A stretch of 64,000 nt of DNA from Kingdonia uniflora (Eukaryota; Streptophyta; Magnoliopsida; Ranunculales; Circaeasteraceae): assembly GCA_014058105.1 (NCBI GenBank), contig JACGCM010001659.1, positions 1,674,001 through 1,738,000 on the forward strand. The letters are read 5' to 3'. Made by a program: the position numbers and the translations under genes. Below the pieces are notes generated by a model. The model was not told the origin of the DNA. It searched no databases and worked only from the letters and a program-made list of their open reading frames with translations. Position 1 is the first letter of the stretch. Every line of letters starts with the position of its first letter. Below, one piece after another: positions 22,807-33,034 of the stretch.

Positions 22807-23620
22807 GTAACTTTCAAATCATCATTCTCCTATTATTTGTTTTTACAAACACCAAGTTGTTAGATTCGTAGAAGTAGTTTAAGGTTGAAAATTAAAACCC
22901 CTCATAGTGAACTAATTAAAAAATGTATACCAAATTTATTAGTTTAAGTGGCATTGCTTTGTTATAGGAACTGTGGGTAGAGCTAATTATGTAGAATTAA
23001 AGATGCGGTTGTTTAAAAAAATGATATTTTTGACTTATAGGAACAGTGGCAAGTTTTCATTAATTGCTATCGACATGATAACTTTACCTTTCATAATATT
23101 TAGGAGTTATTTCTAACAATTTAAGGTACTTTATCTGTCATAGAGATCAATAAGAAATTTGAAAAACGTACACACATGAACCACTCTCTCTCCTACTACA
23201 AAATGGGACAAAATGACTTTGATTGACCCAAACAATTTCCTTATAAACAAATTTCAAAACAATTGTATTGGAAGCTTTAAGAGACTGAATCGAGAAAACA
23301 AAGCTGATTGGTGGTTTTTTAAGGTTAAAGATCTTGAGAACTTGCGGTGTATAGATGAAGAATCAGAATCTGAAGGTGTTAGATTCTTACAAAATTTTAC
23401 CTTATTTGAGCTTGAAACCATGACCTCCTGGTCATCTTTTAATAACTCCTTTTCATTCACCACTTTTCATGAATTAAAAATCATGTGACTCCCAAACTAT
23501 AGCATAAATTTAGTCACATATTATTTAAAAATAATAGAGGAAATAAACATATAAGGTAGTACCCATGTGACATGTGTGTAACATGTGACTAAGAGAGAGT
23601 GCATAGGTGTGTGAGGGTAT
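22807..23620 (+). other. bL20m intron start, copy 2
   Basis: From the donor GTAACT onward this segment aligns with the sequence after exon 1 at 59166-59737 and 27180-27770. The ORF at 23213-23488 within it is intronic and not conserved as a frame between copies, so I do not call it a gene. Confidence 0.6.
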
Positions 23621-23629
23621 TTTATACCC

Positions 23630-24392
23630 TTGACACACTTGGACCTCTCTCGGCCGGCTCCGGCTCTAGCTCGGACTCGGGCACGAGCTCGGGCTTAGGA
23701 TTGGGATTGGGCAATTGGTTCCCGAGGCCTTAAGGCCCTTTGGGCTTGGACTAGGCTCACCCTAATATTTTTGTCAAAAAGTTATCTATCATCATGGTCT
23801 TGGGCTTGACTGGCTTGGTTTGGTCTTCTACACATTCTTCTCTCCACAACCAATGGCTAGAGATCTAATCTTTAGGGACACATCTCACATTTAAATCTCA
23901 TGCACGTTAGAGAGAGCAGTTGTAAATTCATCTCTATAAATACCTTTGTATTACCACATTCCCTTACCGACAGAAAATAGAAGAACTGCTCATCATCTCT
24001 CTCTCTCTCTCTCTACGGTAGTTCAAACTCTTATTTCTTACAGTTTTTATTTGAGGTGCTAACGTAAACAAAGTATGTTGCCTCCGGTATAGAGACTTCC
24101 GTATCGATCTAAAGATCATAACTTATTGTATCCTGGGAGAGATTTGATTGTATAACCTATACCTGGGGTAAGTCGAGATACTCTTTAAAATTATAAAAAT
24201 AATTGTTAAAGGAACCTGTAATTAGCTTTTCCCAGAACGTAATAGAACTGCAAGTACCAAATTAGAATAGGAGTAGCAACAACAGCTACTAGACCATAAT
24301 AGGAGCAGTAACAACATCTACAACAACACAACAGGAGCAGCAAATAGAAATACAGCAGTAGAAGTTGCGATATTATTTTAGCTGGTTTACAG
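23630..24392 (+). promoter_or_regulatory. GC-rich patch and TATA-containing segment, copy 2
   Basis: A patch of short imperfect GGCTC/CTCGG repeats (23640-23740) is followed by the same segment as 7010-7634: CTATAAATA near 23934, a CT microsatellite around 24000, a conserved leader and the acceptor TTTACAG at 24386-24392. The origin (LTR fragment or promoter) is unresolved. Confidence 0.35.
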
Positions 24393-24536
24393 AGAGTACA
24401 TCAAAACTCATTGGAGATGATGCCTAAATTCTATACATTGCTAGTACTGGGTGGGCTTAAACGCCCAGAGGTTTCAGCTTGGTCGGGATTGGTTTATACT
24501 GTTGGACATTATTTTTACTTCAAAGGTTACACTACT
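24393..24536 (+). pseudogene. MGST3: MGST3 internal exon, copy 2, cut by a Tat LTR
   Basis: Translates without a stop from RVHQNSLEMMPKFYTLLVLGG to YFYFKGYTT, where the LTR at 24537 interrupts it between the KGY and GD parts of the MAPEG motif. Gly in the RGHQNSLE signature is Val. The rest of the exon is absent on the right side because of a deletion (see 27060). Confidence 0.75.
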
Positions 24537-25142
24537 TGTAATGGTATAATTCCATAAGCTCGAAATAGCTTGGAATTGGCTCTTACACCAATGTTCTTGT
24601 GATAAAAACTAATGTAAAATAAGAAATAACACAGGTAATTTAGCGTGGAAAACCTCTGAATAGATAAAAAAACCAAGACCTCGAGTTGTGGATTTTTGTG
24701 ATAGAGACATTTATTGTTTGATACAAATATCTTATTACAAATGATCTTTCAAATTAGAAATATTGGATCTTATAAATAAGAAATTTGTTATTTTGAGACT
24801 AGAAAATATAGTTTTCTTGGTGATTTTTTTTTTGGTTACCTGTGTCTTCTGGAACTTTTTCTTTATATAGACCTTCTCCGCAGTTCTTTATCGTCTTAAA
24901 GCACGTTCTCCGAATAACGTGGTAAGTGGTGTTCGACTGAGTAACTACTGAGTTCATGAGAGACATGTATCTTTGACTTGTTCATGCTTTTCTGCTAAGC
25001 TCGATCTGCGTTTTTAATCAGTTCGTGGCGTAGGTGTCAATGCTGATTATTTATGTCACATATGGAATATGCGAGTCTGATATGGAGGTAGTTCAAACTG
25101 GAAATAGCTTGAATTGGGTTAGATCGAGGGACAGCTCCTACA
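24537..25142 (-). repeat. 3' LTR of truncated Tat element
   Basis: 606 bp, TG...CA ended (plus strand TGTAATGG...CCTACA). A minus-strand TATA box (CTATATAAAG) lies near 24861-24870. Homologous to 4186-4808. Confidence 0.88.
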
Positions 25143-26690
25143 ATCGCCCCCTCACAACCGAAGTCATGAGTGGCTTTTATTGAGAAAGAATTTGTGGGTA
25201 TATGAGTTTTGAAGTTTGAAAATGAAGGAAGTATTGATGTAGATTTGATTATATGAAAAATGTATATTTTTATGGGGGGATGTTTGTGCATTGAATGATG
25301 ATGGGAATATTGATATATGTGACGCTTGGGGTTTTGAGAGTTTCATCAACTTTGAATGATGACACTTGGGAAAAGTACTTGGACATTAAATATTAGGTTT
25401 ATATAAATAGTATATGTACCAAGGATTGTTGCAAAGTACGTTGTTTGTTACATAATTTTTTGGAAGTCTTGGTTGACAATGGTGAAGACCCGGAGAATAG
25501 TTTACAAAGAAAGAATTTTTGTTAAGATGTAGATGTTGAAGTTGAGATATTTTGGAGATCAGCCCTTGAAAATGCCCACCCCTGTACCCGTTCCGCCGAC
25601 GTATTAGGGTATGTCAGAGAAGAAGCGGTTGAAGCTGAGGAAGATTTTTACTTTTTGAGGAGATTTTATTATGTTGTCATAATAGGTGAGTAATGTTGGA
25701 GTTGTCTCTACATCCTTACGAAAGATAAGGTAGAGGATACATATGCGGGGGTTGGTATAACTATGGGTCAGTTACGCAGATGTCTTACATAGGATTGAAT
25801 TCTATTGTCGGGCCCTCTTCATCTCTACCAACTCTGTGATGGTGGTAGTTATAGAGTAGGCGACGGTGGTAGTGGAGAAGATATACGGAGAATGGAAGTT
25901 TGTTTCTGTACCATCATCGTTTCTTGGCCTTAAGAAGACCTTTTATTTCGAAATTTGGTTCAAGCACTGAGTCTTTTGCTTTCATGTCCAGACTTCCTCC
26001 AAACCCAGTTTCTGGTCAAAGTAAGATGGTGTGAAGGGAGAAGGACGTCTGGGGACTTTCAATGACTGTTTTGCTTCAAAAGATTCTTTAAGTAAAGCAT
26101 CACTGATGTTAGATGAACTGAAAGATTTACTATTTCAGAGTACCTGAAAGACTTGTTATCAGCAAAGTACTAGAAAGGCTAAATCTATGTAAAGTAACTG
26201 ATTTTGGAGTTCTTGAAAGACTTATTATCTGTAAAATACTTGAAATTTATATTCGAGCTGGATAAAATTTGTTATCCAAACTTTATGTTGATATATAGAA
26301 TAACCCTTGAAATTGAGCTAAAATATAATTTATGAGGGTTTAACTTCAAAATCCGTTATAGTAATCGAGGTGTAAAAAATATGTTTGGAATATGAAATAA
26401 GTGTAAGGATTTTTTAAACTGAGTAATTGAAAATCATGGTGGGAGGGATAGCTATAGAAGTCATAATATGTAAATAAGGGATTTTCTAACTAAAGGAGGT
26501 CGTTTAGAAATATTAGATTTGGAAATAATAAGTTCGATATAGAATAGGCCGATGTTATTGAGGTCGATGTAGATAAATAAGTTTAAATAACTTTGCTCAG
26601 GATACTAAGGTTTTCTGTTGTGAAAGAACAAAATTTAGAAAGTTGTATAAATAGGGGGAAATAAACTTTTAAGCAGGTGGAAAAGAATAG
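25143..26690. other. Internal region of truncated Tat element
   Basis: Mostly non-coding. A short frame starting ATGGTGAAGACCCGG near 25480 resembles the start at 26694 (ATGGTG then ACTCG) and may be a duplicated leader of the antisense gene. No conserved domain seen. Confidence 0.4.
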
Positions 26691-26693
26691 AAA

Positions 26694-27046
26694 TGGTGTG
26701 AACTCGTTCTGAGGGAATTCGTTATGTTGTTGAGGAACGGTTGGCAATAAAGATAGCTGAAGTGCAGGAGCAAATTTTTGGCTTGTTAGACAATGATGTT
26801 GACCTGCCAGTGACTGAGTATCAGTTTCAAGGTTTAGACTGGATAGGCGGGGAACTTAAGTACAGACGTCACTTCTATGATGAGCTATTCCAGGAAGTGA
26901 TTGTGGAGTCTTCAGCTCGAATGGAGGCTGTGAGACTAATTGTTGAAGAAAATATCGAGTTGGAAGATATGAGGATTGCTGGAGGCGAACTGATCAGGTG
27001 TGGCTCTTCTGGACATTTGGGATGTTTCATGTGTAATTATATCTGA
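26694..27046 (+). pseudogene. Antisense ORF of truncated Tat element
   Basis: Plus-strand frame, antisense to the element. It starts ATGGTG, has an immediate TGA at codon 3, then is open for 115 codons: VEERLAIKIAEVQEQI, YQFQGLDWIGGELKYRRHFYDELF, SARMEAVRLIVEENIELEDMRI, and a Cys-rich end (RCGSSGHLGCFMCNYI). Its location between pol and the 3' LTR matches the Tat antisense ORF at 15866-17898, though the sequence is not obviously alike. Function unknown. Confidence 0.5.
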
Positions 27047-27060
27047 ATGTTGAAGACCCG

Positions 27061-27179
27061 GAGATCTTAAAGCTCATAAAGGAGTTTCAAGGGAGTGCGA
27101 AGAACTGCATTCGAATAAGAAGAGAGATATACGATCGTTTTGGATCGAAAGAATCAACGCTGGTACTCACATTCGTAGC
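27061..27179 (+). pseudogene. bL20m exon 1, truncated copy
   Basis: Lacks the start codon and has an internal deletion of about 55 bp that joins the codons for IRI to those for KKRD. The tail still reads into a GTAAGC donor at 27180. It cannot encode the protein. Confidence 0.85.
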
Positions 27180-28734
27180 GTAAGCTTTCAAATCATCATT
27201 CTCATATAATTTTTTCTTACAAACACCCAGTTGTTAGATTTATTGAAGTAGTTTTAGGCTGGAAATTAAAACCCCTAATAGTGAACTAATTAACAATTTT
27301 ATGCCAAATTCATTAGTTTAAGTGGCATTGCTTTGTTATAAGAACTGTGGGAAGAGCTAATTATCTAGATTTAGAGATGCGTTGTTTCAAAAAAATATGA
27401 AATTTTTAACTTATAGGAACAGTGGTAAGTTTTCATTAATTGTTATCGACATGATAACTTTAACATTCGTAATATTTAGGGGGTATTTCTAACAATTTAA
27501 GGTGCTTTATATGTCATAGAGATCAATAAGAAATCCGAAACACGTACACACATACCCCACTCACTGTCCCGCTATAAAATGGGACAGAATGACTATGTTT
27601 CACCCAAAAAAATTCCTTACAAATCAATTTTGAAACAACTGAATTAGAAGCTTTTAGAGACTGATTCGAAAAAACAAAGCTAATTGGTGGTTTCTTAAGG
27701 GCAAAGATCTCGTGAACTTGCGGTGTACAGATGGAGAATCAGAATCTGAAGGTGTTGGATTTTTACAAAACTTGTACCTTATTTGAGCTTGAAACCATGA
27801 CCTTTTGGTCATCTTCTAATAACTTCTTTTCATTCACCTTTTTTCATGAATTAAAAATCACGTGACTCCCAAACTATAACATAAGTTTAGTTCCATATTG
27901 TTTATAAACAATAGAAGAACTAAACTTATAAGGTAGTACCCAAGTGGCATGTGTATAACATGTGACTAAGAGAGAATGTATAGGTGTGTGAGGAGATTTT
28001 ATATCCTTGACACACTTGGACCTCTCTCGGGAGGCCCGGTGGGCCGAGCCAGCTCCGGTACCGGCTCGGACTTGGGATTGGGATTGGGCAATTGGCTCAG
28101 GAGGCCTTGGGGCCCTTTGGGCTTGGACTAGGCTCACCCTAATATTTTTATCAAAAAGTTATCTATCATTATGGGATTGAGCTTGACTGACTTGGTTTGG
28201 TCTTCTACACATTCTTCTCTCTACAACTAACGGCTAGAGACCTGATCTTTAGGGACACGTCTCACATTTAAATCTCAAGCATGTTGGAGAGAGCCATTGT
28301 AACTTCATCTCTATAAACACCTTTGTATTACCACCTTCCCTAATATACAGAAAACAAAAGAACTGTTCATTATCTCTCCCTCTCTTCGGTAGTTTAAACT
28401 CTTTTTTTACATACAGATTTTGTTTGAGGTGTTAACGTAAATAAAGTACGCTGTCTCCGGTACAGAGACTTCCGTATCGATCTAAATATCACATCTCATT
28501 GTATCCTTGGATAGATTTGATATTATAACATGTACCTAGGGTAAGTCGAGATACTCTTTAAAATTGTAAATATAATTGTTAAAGGAACCTGCAATTAGTT
28601 TTCCACATAACATAATAGAACAGCAAGTACCAAATCAAAATAGGTGTAGCAACATCAGCTACAATAACACAACAGGAGAAGCAAATGGAGATGTAGTAGC
28701 AGCAGTTGTGACATTATTTCAGCTAGTTTACAGA

Positions 28735-28905
28735 GAGGACATCAAAACTCATTGGAGATGATGCCCAACTTCTATGCTTTGTTGGTACTGGGTAGGCTTA
28801 AACACCCAGAGGTTTCAGCTGGGATGGGATTGGTTATTATTCTTTACGTTATTTCTACTTCAAAGGTTACTCTACTGGAGATCCCAATAATCGATTAAAG
28901 CTTGG
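28735..28905 (+). pseudogene. MGST3: MGST3 internal exon, copy 3
   Basis: RGHQNSLEMMPNFYALLVLG and KHPEVSAGMGLV match MAPEG proteins well. A one-base loss after that point shifts the frame, but the nucleotide sequence goes on with the segment for KGYSTGDPNNRLKLG in another frame and a GTATG donor at 28906. This is the copy whose end best preserves the family sequence. It has no Tat insertion at the site used in copies 0 and 2. Confidence 0.78.
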
Positions 28906-29897
28906 GTATGTTTTAGTTATTTACCATTTTATTGTTTCTATCATGTTTTCTGAAATTTTGGTAAAATTGCAATCGTGGGTTTAATGCAATATATCTTTAT
29001 TTTGATTTAAACTCCTCAAAATGTGATTTATCGTCATTATTTTGGTTCTTTATCCGGCAAACGTTAAAGAATATTTAAAAAAATTAGAATATTTCATGAT
29101 ATGCCAAACTAAGGGTTCGCTGTGTACACTGAAAATGTTTAGCTAAACTTTACGTGGACACTAGAAACATTTCCAGTGATTTAGACAATTTTTAATGAAT
29201 GATTAGCTAAGCTTTACTTCCATGAGTTTAATGGTTATTATTATATGTCTAAATAACTAAAATGTTTGTGATTTTACCAAGTGAAGACTTGTCTCCTAAT
29301 AGTAACTCTTAACATCAGGATACATAGTGACAATGTTCGGATATTTGATATATAGAAGGTGTTGATAATACGCCAAATACGAAAGCAATCCGGTGTACCA
29401 ATATATACTGAAATATCAGTGGTAAATCATGATAAGTTGGGAAAAAGAAATATAAATGTTTGCAAGCGTAATAAGTCTTAGATCTTCCCCAAAAATAATT
29501 GTTCTAAAAGTATTTTAACACAAACTATTTTTGATTGTTAATAACTCTCAGATTTTCTTCAAGACTATGCTTTCATTGACACAATGCAGTTCTAAAAAGC
29601 CTTCTCTACAGCGAAACCTATACAAATGCGCACACTCATGGGACTGACCCAAACGTTGTTGTTAACCCTACAATTTGGTTGGTTTTAAAAGCACAACTAA
29701 GTTAAAAAGGAAGTAAAGTAAGACCAAAATGAAAGAAATGACGTATTAAAACATTTATTTATTTTTTAGCAAACCTGAAATAACATTAGGCTAACCAAAT
29801 ATTACAATATTGTTCCACCAATTGGCTTATCCAATGTGGTGCATATAATTTATCACCATTTGCCTGAGTAACCCCTGAGATCCCAGTAAACACACAT

Positions 29898-30880
29898 TTC
29901 AGAACCTTACCTACCCTAGCCCGGCTCATTTCATACCCTTACCTTGGGAGGCCTGATATTGCTAGCAACTGGGCACTGGATAAAAATATGGCAAATGGAT
30001 TTCCACCAGCTTTACACAACAAAAAATGGGTGGAGACGTACAACATCTAACAAGGTTGATAACCTTTCTAAGGATTTGGGTAGATTGGGTTTCCCACTCG
30101 TAGTATTCAATTTTCTTTTAGGGGTTATTTGAAAGCTCTTTGGATATTATTGTGCTCGTTAGGACTTGGAGGTACAGTACTTCCAGAGATTTGCAGGTAC
30201 CCTACGGGGGACACTTCCCAGGATATATCCTGACTTACCAGGCATATGTCTGTAGCAATCCCACTTGGTCAAATGGTAATGAGTTATGAACCCAGATTAC
30301 CCTGGTCATAAAAAAAATATAGAAGAATGTTATGGGTGAAATGTCAAGTTTACTCGGTCTTTTTCGATTGGATGGTCAGTGTGGACAGAGCGTAGCACTC
30401 GATATTTATTAATTTTAATGATCCAGACCGACGTCAAGAGGTCTGCCTTACTTTAAATATTGCTAAGTAAATGTACTTCTGACGTTAGCTCACGTATATG
30501 TCCATCCCACTGAGTATACTCATAAATTACCGAAAATGACCTTGTATCAAATGTAACATCATAACAAGTTATAGGGCAAAATAAACTTTTACTTTACTTA
30601 CCTTTATCTCATTAGATCTCTCTGCGATTTTACTACTCACTTCTCCCCAATTCAAACCAAGAATCGCAAATCAAATCTCCCAAACCCTAATTTGCACTAA
30701 CTTACTAATCCCTCCTCAGAAACCCCTAACCCCTTTCCTCTCCAATTTCCATTCCAACATTATCAACCATGTTCTCTCAAACCCTAATCGAAACACCTAA
30801 ACTTGCTTAAATACATCAATTTCCTTAATAAATCCCAAACCCCCAATTCTTCATGCAAGCATGATCTTTAAGCTTAGGTA
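29898..30880. other. Unassigned sequence right of the array
   Basis: No coding frame I trust and no repeat shared with the rest of the window. The C-rich stretch 30620-30770 (many AAACCCTAA motifs) resembles a plant 5' leader and could belong to the PPR remnant that follows. Confidence 0.35.
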
Positions 30881-30959
30881 ACCCTAGTTTGTAGGTTATT
30901 TGAAGAGAGAAAGTTTGTATCGGCGAAAAATATTCTTAATTTGGTTGTGAATCGAGAAG

Positions 30960-31260
30960 ATTTGTGACAGCCAATTTTAGCTTCTTTGGTGAAAAAATGT
31001 TGCGGATGTTCGACATTTTTAAAGAAGGTGTTTAATATGTTGCTTAAGGTTTATTAGGATAATAAGAAGTTTGAAAAGACATTTGAGAATTTTAGTTATA
31101 TGAAATGAAATGATTTGGAGATTAATGAGAGGTCTTGTATGGTTTATTTAGTTGCCTTGAAGTGGTCTAATAAGGTGGTTTTAGCTTTGGGGCTTTTCAA
31201 GCATGTTTATATAGAAGCCTCAATTGTAATGATGCTAAGAAAATTGAATCTCAATGCAAG
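30960..31260 (+). pseudogene. Pentatricopeptide repeat (PPR) gene remnant
   Basis: A frame with stops reads VFNMLLKVY, DNKKFEKTFENFSYMK, DLEINERSCMVYLVALKWSNKVVLALGLF. The spacing of small and aliphatic residues, and the block ERSCMVYLVALK, are those of plant P-class PPR proteins, which bind organellar RNA. It lacks a start and has at least two stops. A hAT-like element at 31332 splits the sequence shortly after. Confidence 0.5.
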
Positions 31261-31331
31261 GTGTTGTAATGCATAATTGTACCAATCATCCACAAACCTC
31301 AAATCGATGGAAGTGGATGCATATGCCTCGT

Positions 31332-32124
31332 TAGGGCTGAGCATGGGTATGTTCGGGTCGGTTTTTGACCGGGACTGATACCAAACCGAACAAAATCGGT
31401 ACCTCAATTTGGAAACTGAAACCAAACTTACTAGAGTTACCAACCGACCCGACCCGACCCGACCCGAAATCTAAATGCTTAAAACCGATACCAAACCTAA
31501 ATCGGCCGCCAAAATTTATCACCATCATCACCACTCCTTCTCTGCTACATCTCTAGGGTTTCTTTTCATCTTTGAATCAATCATTTTTCTAGAGTTTCCT
31601 CCCATTTGTCAATTCTTTCTTAGGGTTTCATTAGATTTGATAAAATTAAATTTGAGGAGGTGGAATTGGGATTGAAAGATATAAGGGAAGAAGTTGAGAG
31701 ATGGAAGTTAAATCTAAAGGGTTTCAAATATGAGTTTTTCCCATTACCAAATGGAGATTTTATTACTTTAAAAGTTCAAATGATGAAGGAAGAGTAGAAG
31801 ATGAGAACAAGCACGATGAATCCGAGACTCTCTCTCTCTTTCTCTCTGATCTTCAAATCTCTTTGTAATCACATTTGTTTGTTGTGTTTCTAGATCAAGG
31901 GTTTCGTGTTTAAAACTAGCTGGCAATGGAAAGAGATGAAATCGGTTCGGTTCGGTTTTCTACGGGTTACACATATTAAAAAACCGTAAACCGAACCGAC
32001 CTATATCGGTTTTAATATTTAGAACCCGAACTAAACTGAATACTTTAATAAACTGACCCGATCAGTTTGGCATTCGTCAGTTCAGGTCAATTTCTCGGTT
32101 TGGTCGGTTCCCTGCTCAGCCCTA
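31332..32124. mobile_element. hAT-like non-autonomous DNA transposon with 8-bp target duplication
   Basis: 793 bp. The left end TAGGGCTGAGCATGGGT and right end (reverse complement TAGGGCTGAGCAGGGA) form terminal inverted repeats. TGCCTCGT flanks both sides (31324-31331 and 32125-32132), an 8-bp duplication as made by hAT transposases. Subterminal regions are full of CGGTT/AACCG motifs (31350-31480 and 31935-32110). No transposase is encoded. Confidence 0.92.
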
Positions 32125-32132
32125 TGCCTCGT

Positions 32133-32842
32133 GGTGCTGTAAACCAAGCACAACCTTTAAAATAGCCTTAAACATCGGTCTCCATACCGCTTAGCAGTAT
32201 ACTAGTTTAATCATTTGTTCAGTTAAGCATTAAGTTAGTTGTGTAATTGCTCAAAGCAGGTTGTGGTTTCATATGCTTGTTATGACATGAGGAACAGTAG
32301 TGGATATGTAGTCCTTTAGGGCATTGCTTTGGCATTTTCTTGTATTATACATACCTACTGTAGCTATTTGAGCTTCGGCATTTTGTTTGCTATTACATTT
32401 CAAAAAGAGAACTACACATACTATTCTTAATTGTTTTGGTTCTTACATCTGTATGAATTGCATATACCGGTTTGCTTTGACACATCATTGCATGCTAGGT
32501 CACCATCAAAATCTATTATTTTTGAACAACCCCTAGTTATACCATAAATCTCAACTCTCATGTATTTTTTTTCTAGTGATCCAATAATTATGAGTGCACC
32601 AAATATTAATTGTTCAAAAGAATGGTATTTTGGGTACAAGCCATCTAAAAGATATTCTAACATAGAATAAAATTGGATGAAGTATAATGGCAGTAAAAAA
32701 CTGAAATATATGCTACTTCGCTCTATCTATTGTTCGTATTGTTTATGGCAGCGTAAAGTTTAACATGCTTTGTATTTTGAGGTTATAGTGAAATTATATA
32801 GGGAGTTGATTCTTACTATTTTATATAAATTGTTTGTTTCAG
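32133..32842 (+). other. Sequence before bL20m exon 2, probable intron end
   Basis: AT-rich, no coding frame conserved. It ends in a pyrimidine-rich tract and TTTCAG at 32837-32842, a strong splice acceptor. Confidence 0.55.
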
Positions 32843-33034
32843 GTAAATTATGGGAATTTCATGCACGGTTTGTTGAAGGAAAACATCCAGCTCAACTGGA
32901 AGGTTCTGTCAGAACTGTCTATGCACGAGCCATACAGCTTCAAATCACTAGTCGATGCCTCTCGTCAATCGCTTCCTGGAAATAAAAAAGTTGTTATTCC
33001 ACCAAGAAAGGAAGGCTTGTCAATGTTTGTCTGA
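32843..33034 (+). CDS. Mitochondrial ribosomal protein bL20m, last exon
   Basis: Sixty-three codons plus TGA, phase 0 after the acceptor. It encodes VNYGNFMHGLLKENIQLNWK, VLSELSMHEPYSFKSLVDAS and a basic tail ending in SMFV. This is the C-terminal half of bL20 (NYGxFMxGL and the block LxRKxLSELA-like, here WKVLSELS), which binds rRNA. No stop or frameshift is present and conserved positions are kept, so it looks functional or recently so. Upstream on the same strand the candidates for exon 1 are 22621 (open), 27061 and 6805 (broken). The well-preserved exon 1 at 58980 lies downstream and cannot be spliced to it colinearly. Confidence 0.85.
   Translation, partial: VNYGNFMHGLLKENIQLNWKVLSELSMHEPYSFKSLVDASRQSLPGNKKVVIPPRKEGLSMFV

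Larger units (their letters stand above)
21506..24536 (+). repeat. Chimeric MGST3 / bL20m array unit, copy 2
   Basis: Resumes the unit cut at 8662: terminal unknown exon (21658-21836), spacer (to about 22500), bL20m exon 1 (22621-22806), bL20m intron start (22807 to about 23410), a low-copy stretch with a GC-rich patch at 23640-23740, the TATA segment (CTATAAATA near 23934), and the MGST3 exon (24393-24536). The MGST3 exon is cut by a minus-strand Tat LTR at 24537. Confidence 0.88.
24537..27060 (-). mobile_element. Truncated Tat element, 3' LTR plus antisense-ORF region
   Basis: On the minus strand the LTR (25142 to 24537) is preceded by a purine tract GAGGGGGCGAT just inside at 25143-25153, so this is the 3' LTR. 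The remaining internal part (25143 to about 27060) contains an ORF on the plus strand, antisense to the element, in the position known for Tat elements. Pol, gag and the 5' LTR are missing. At about 27060 the sequence passes straight into bL20m exon 1, marking a deletion. The LTR is the same family as 4186-4808. Confidence 0.82.
27061..29897 (+). repeat. Chimeric MGST3 / bL20m array unit, copy 3, doubly truncated
   Basis: Starts inside bL20m exon 1 and continues with the bL20m intron start (27180 to about 27790), GC-rich patch (28020-28110), TATA segment (CTATAAACA near 28310), MGST3 exon (28735-28905) and MGST3 intron. At about 29455 it jumps to the spacer (homologous to 6040-6450), so the MGST3 last exon and the unknown exon are deleted. 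Array homology ends near 29897. Confidence 0.85.

Noticed and set aside
23213..23488. 91-codon ORF in array copy 2
   Set aside because: It is in the bL20m intron, and the aligned sequences at 27600 and 59580 do not keep the frame.
31207..31534. ORFs with poly-His or GFRFGIGF repeats around 31330-31560
   Set aside because: They are translations of the CGGTT/AACCG subterminal repeats of the hAT-like element.
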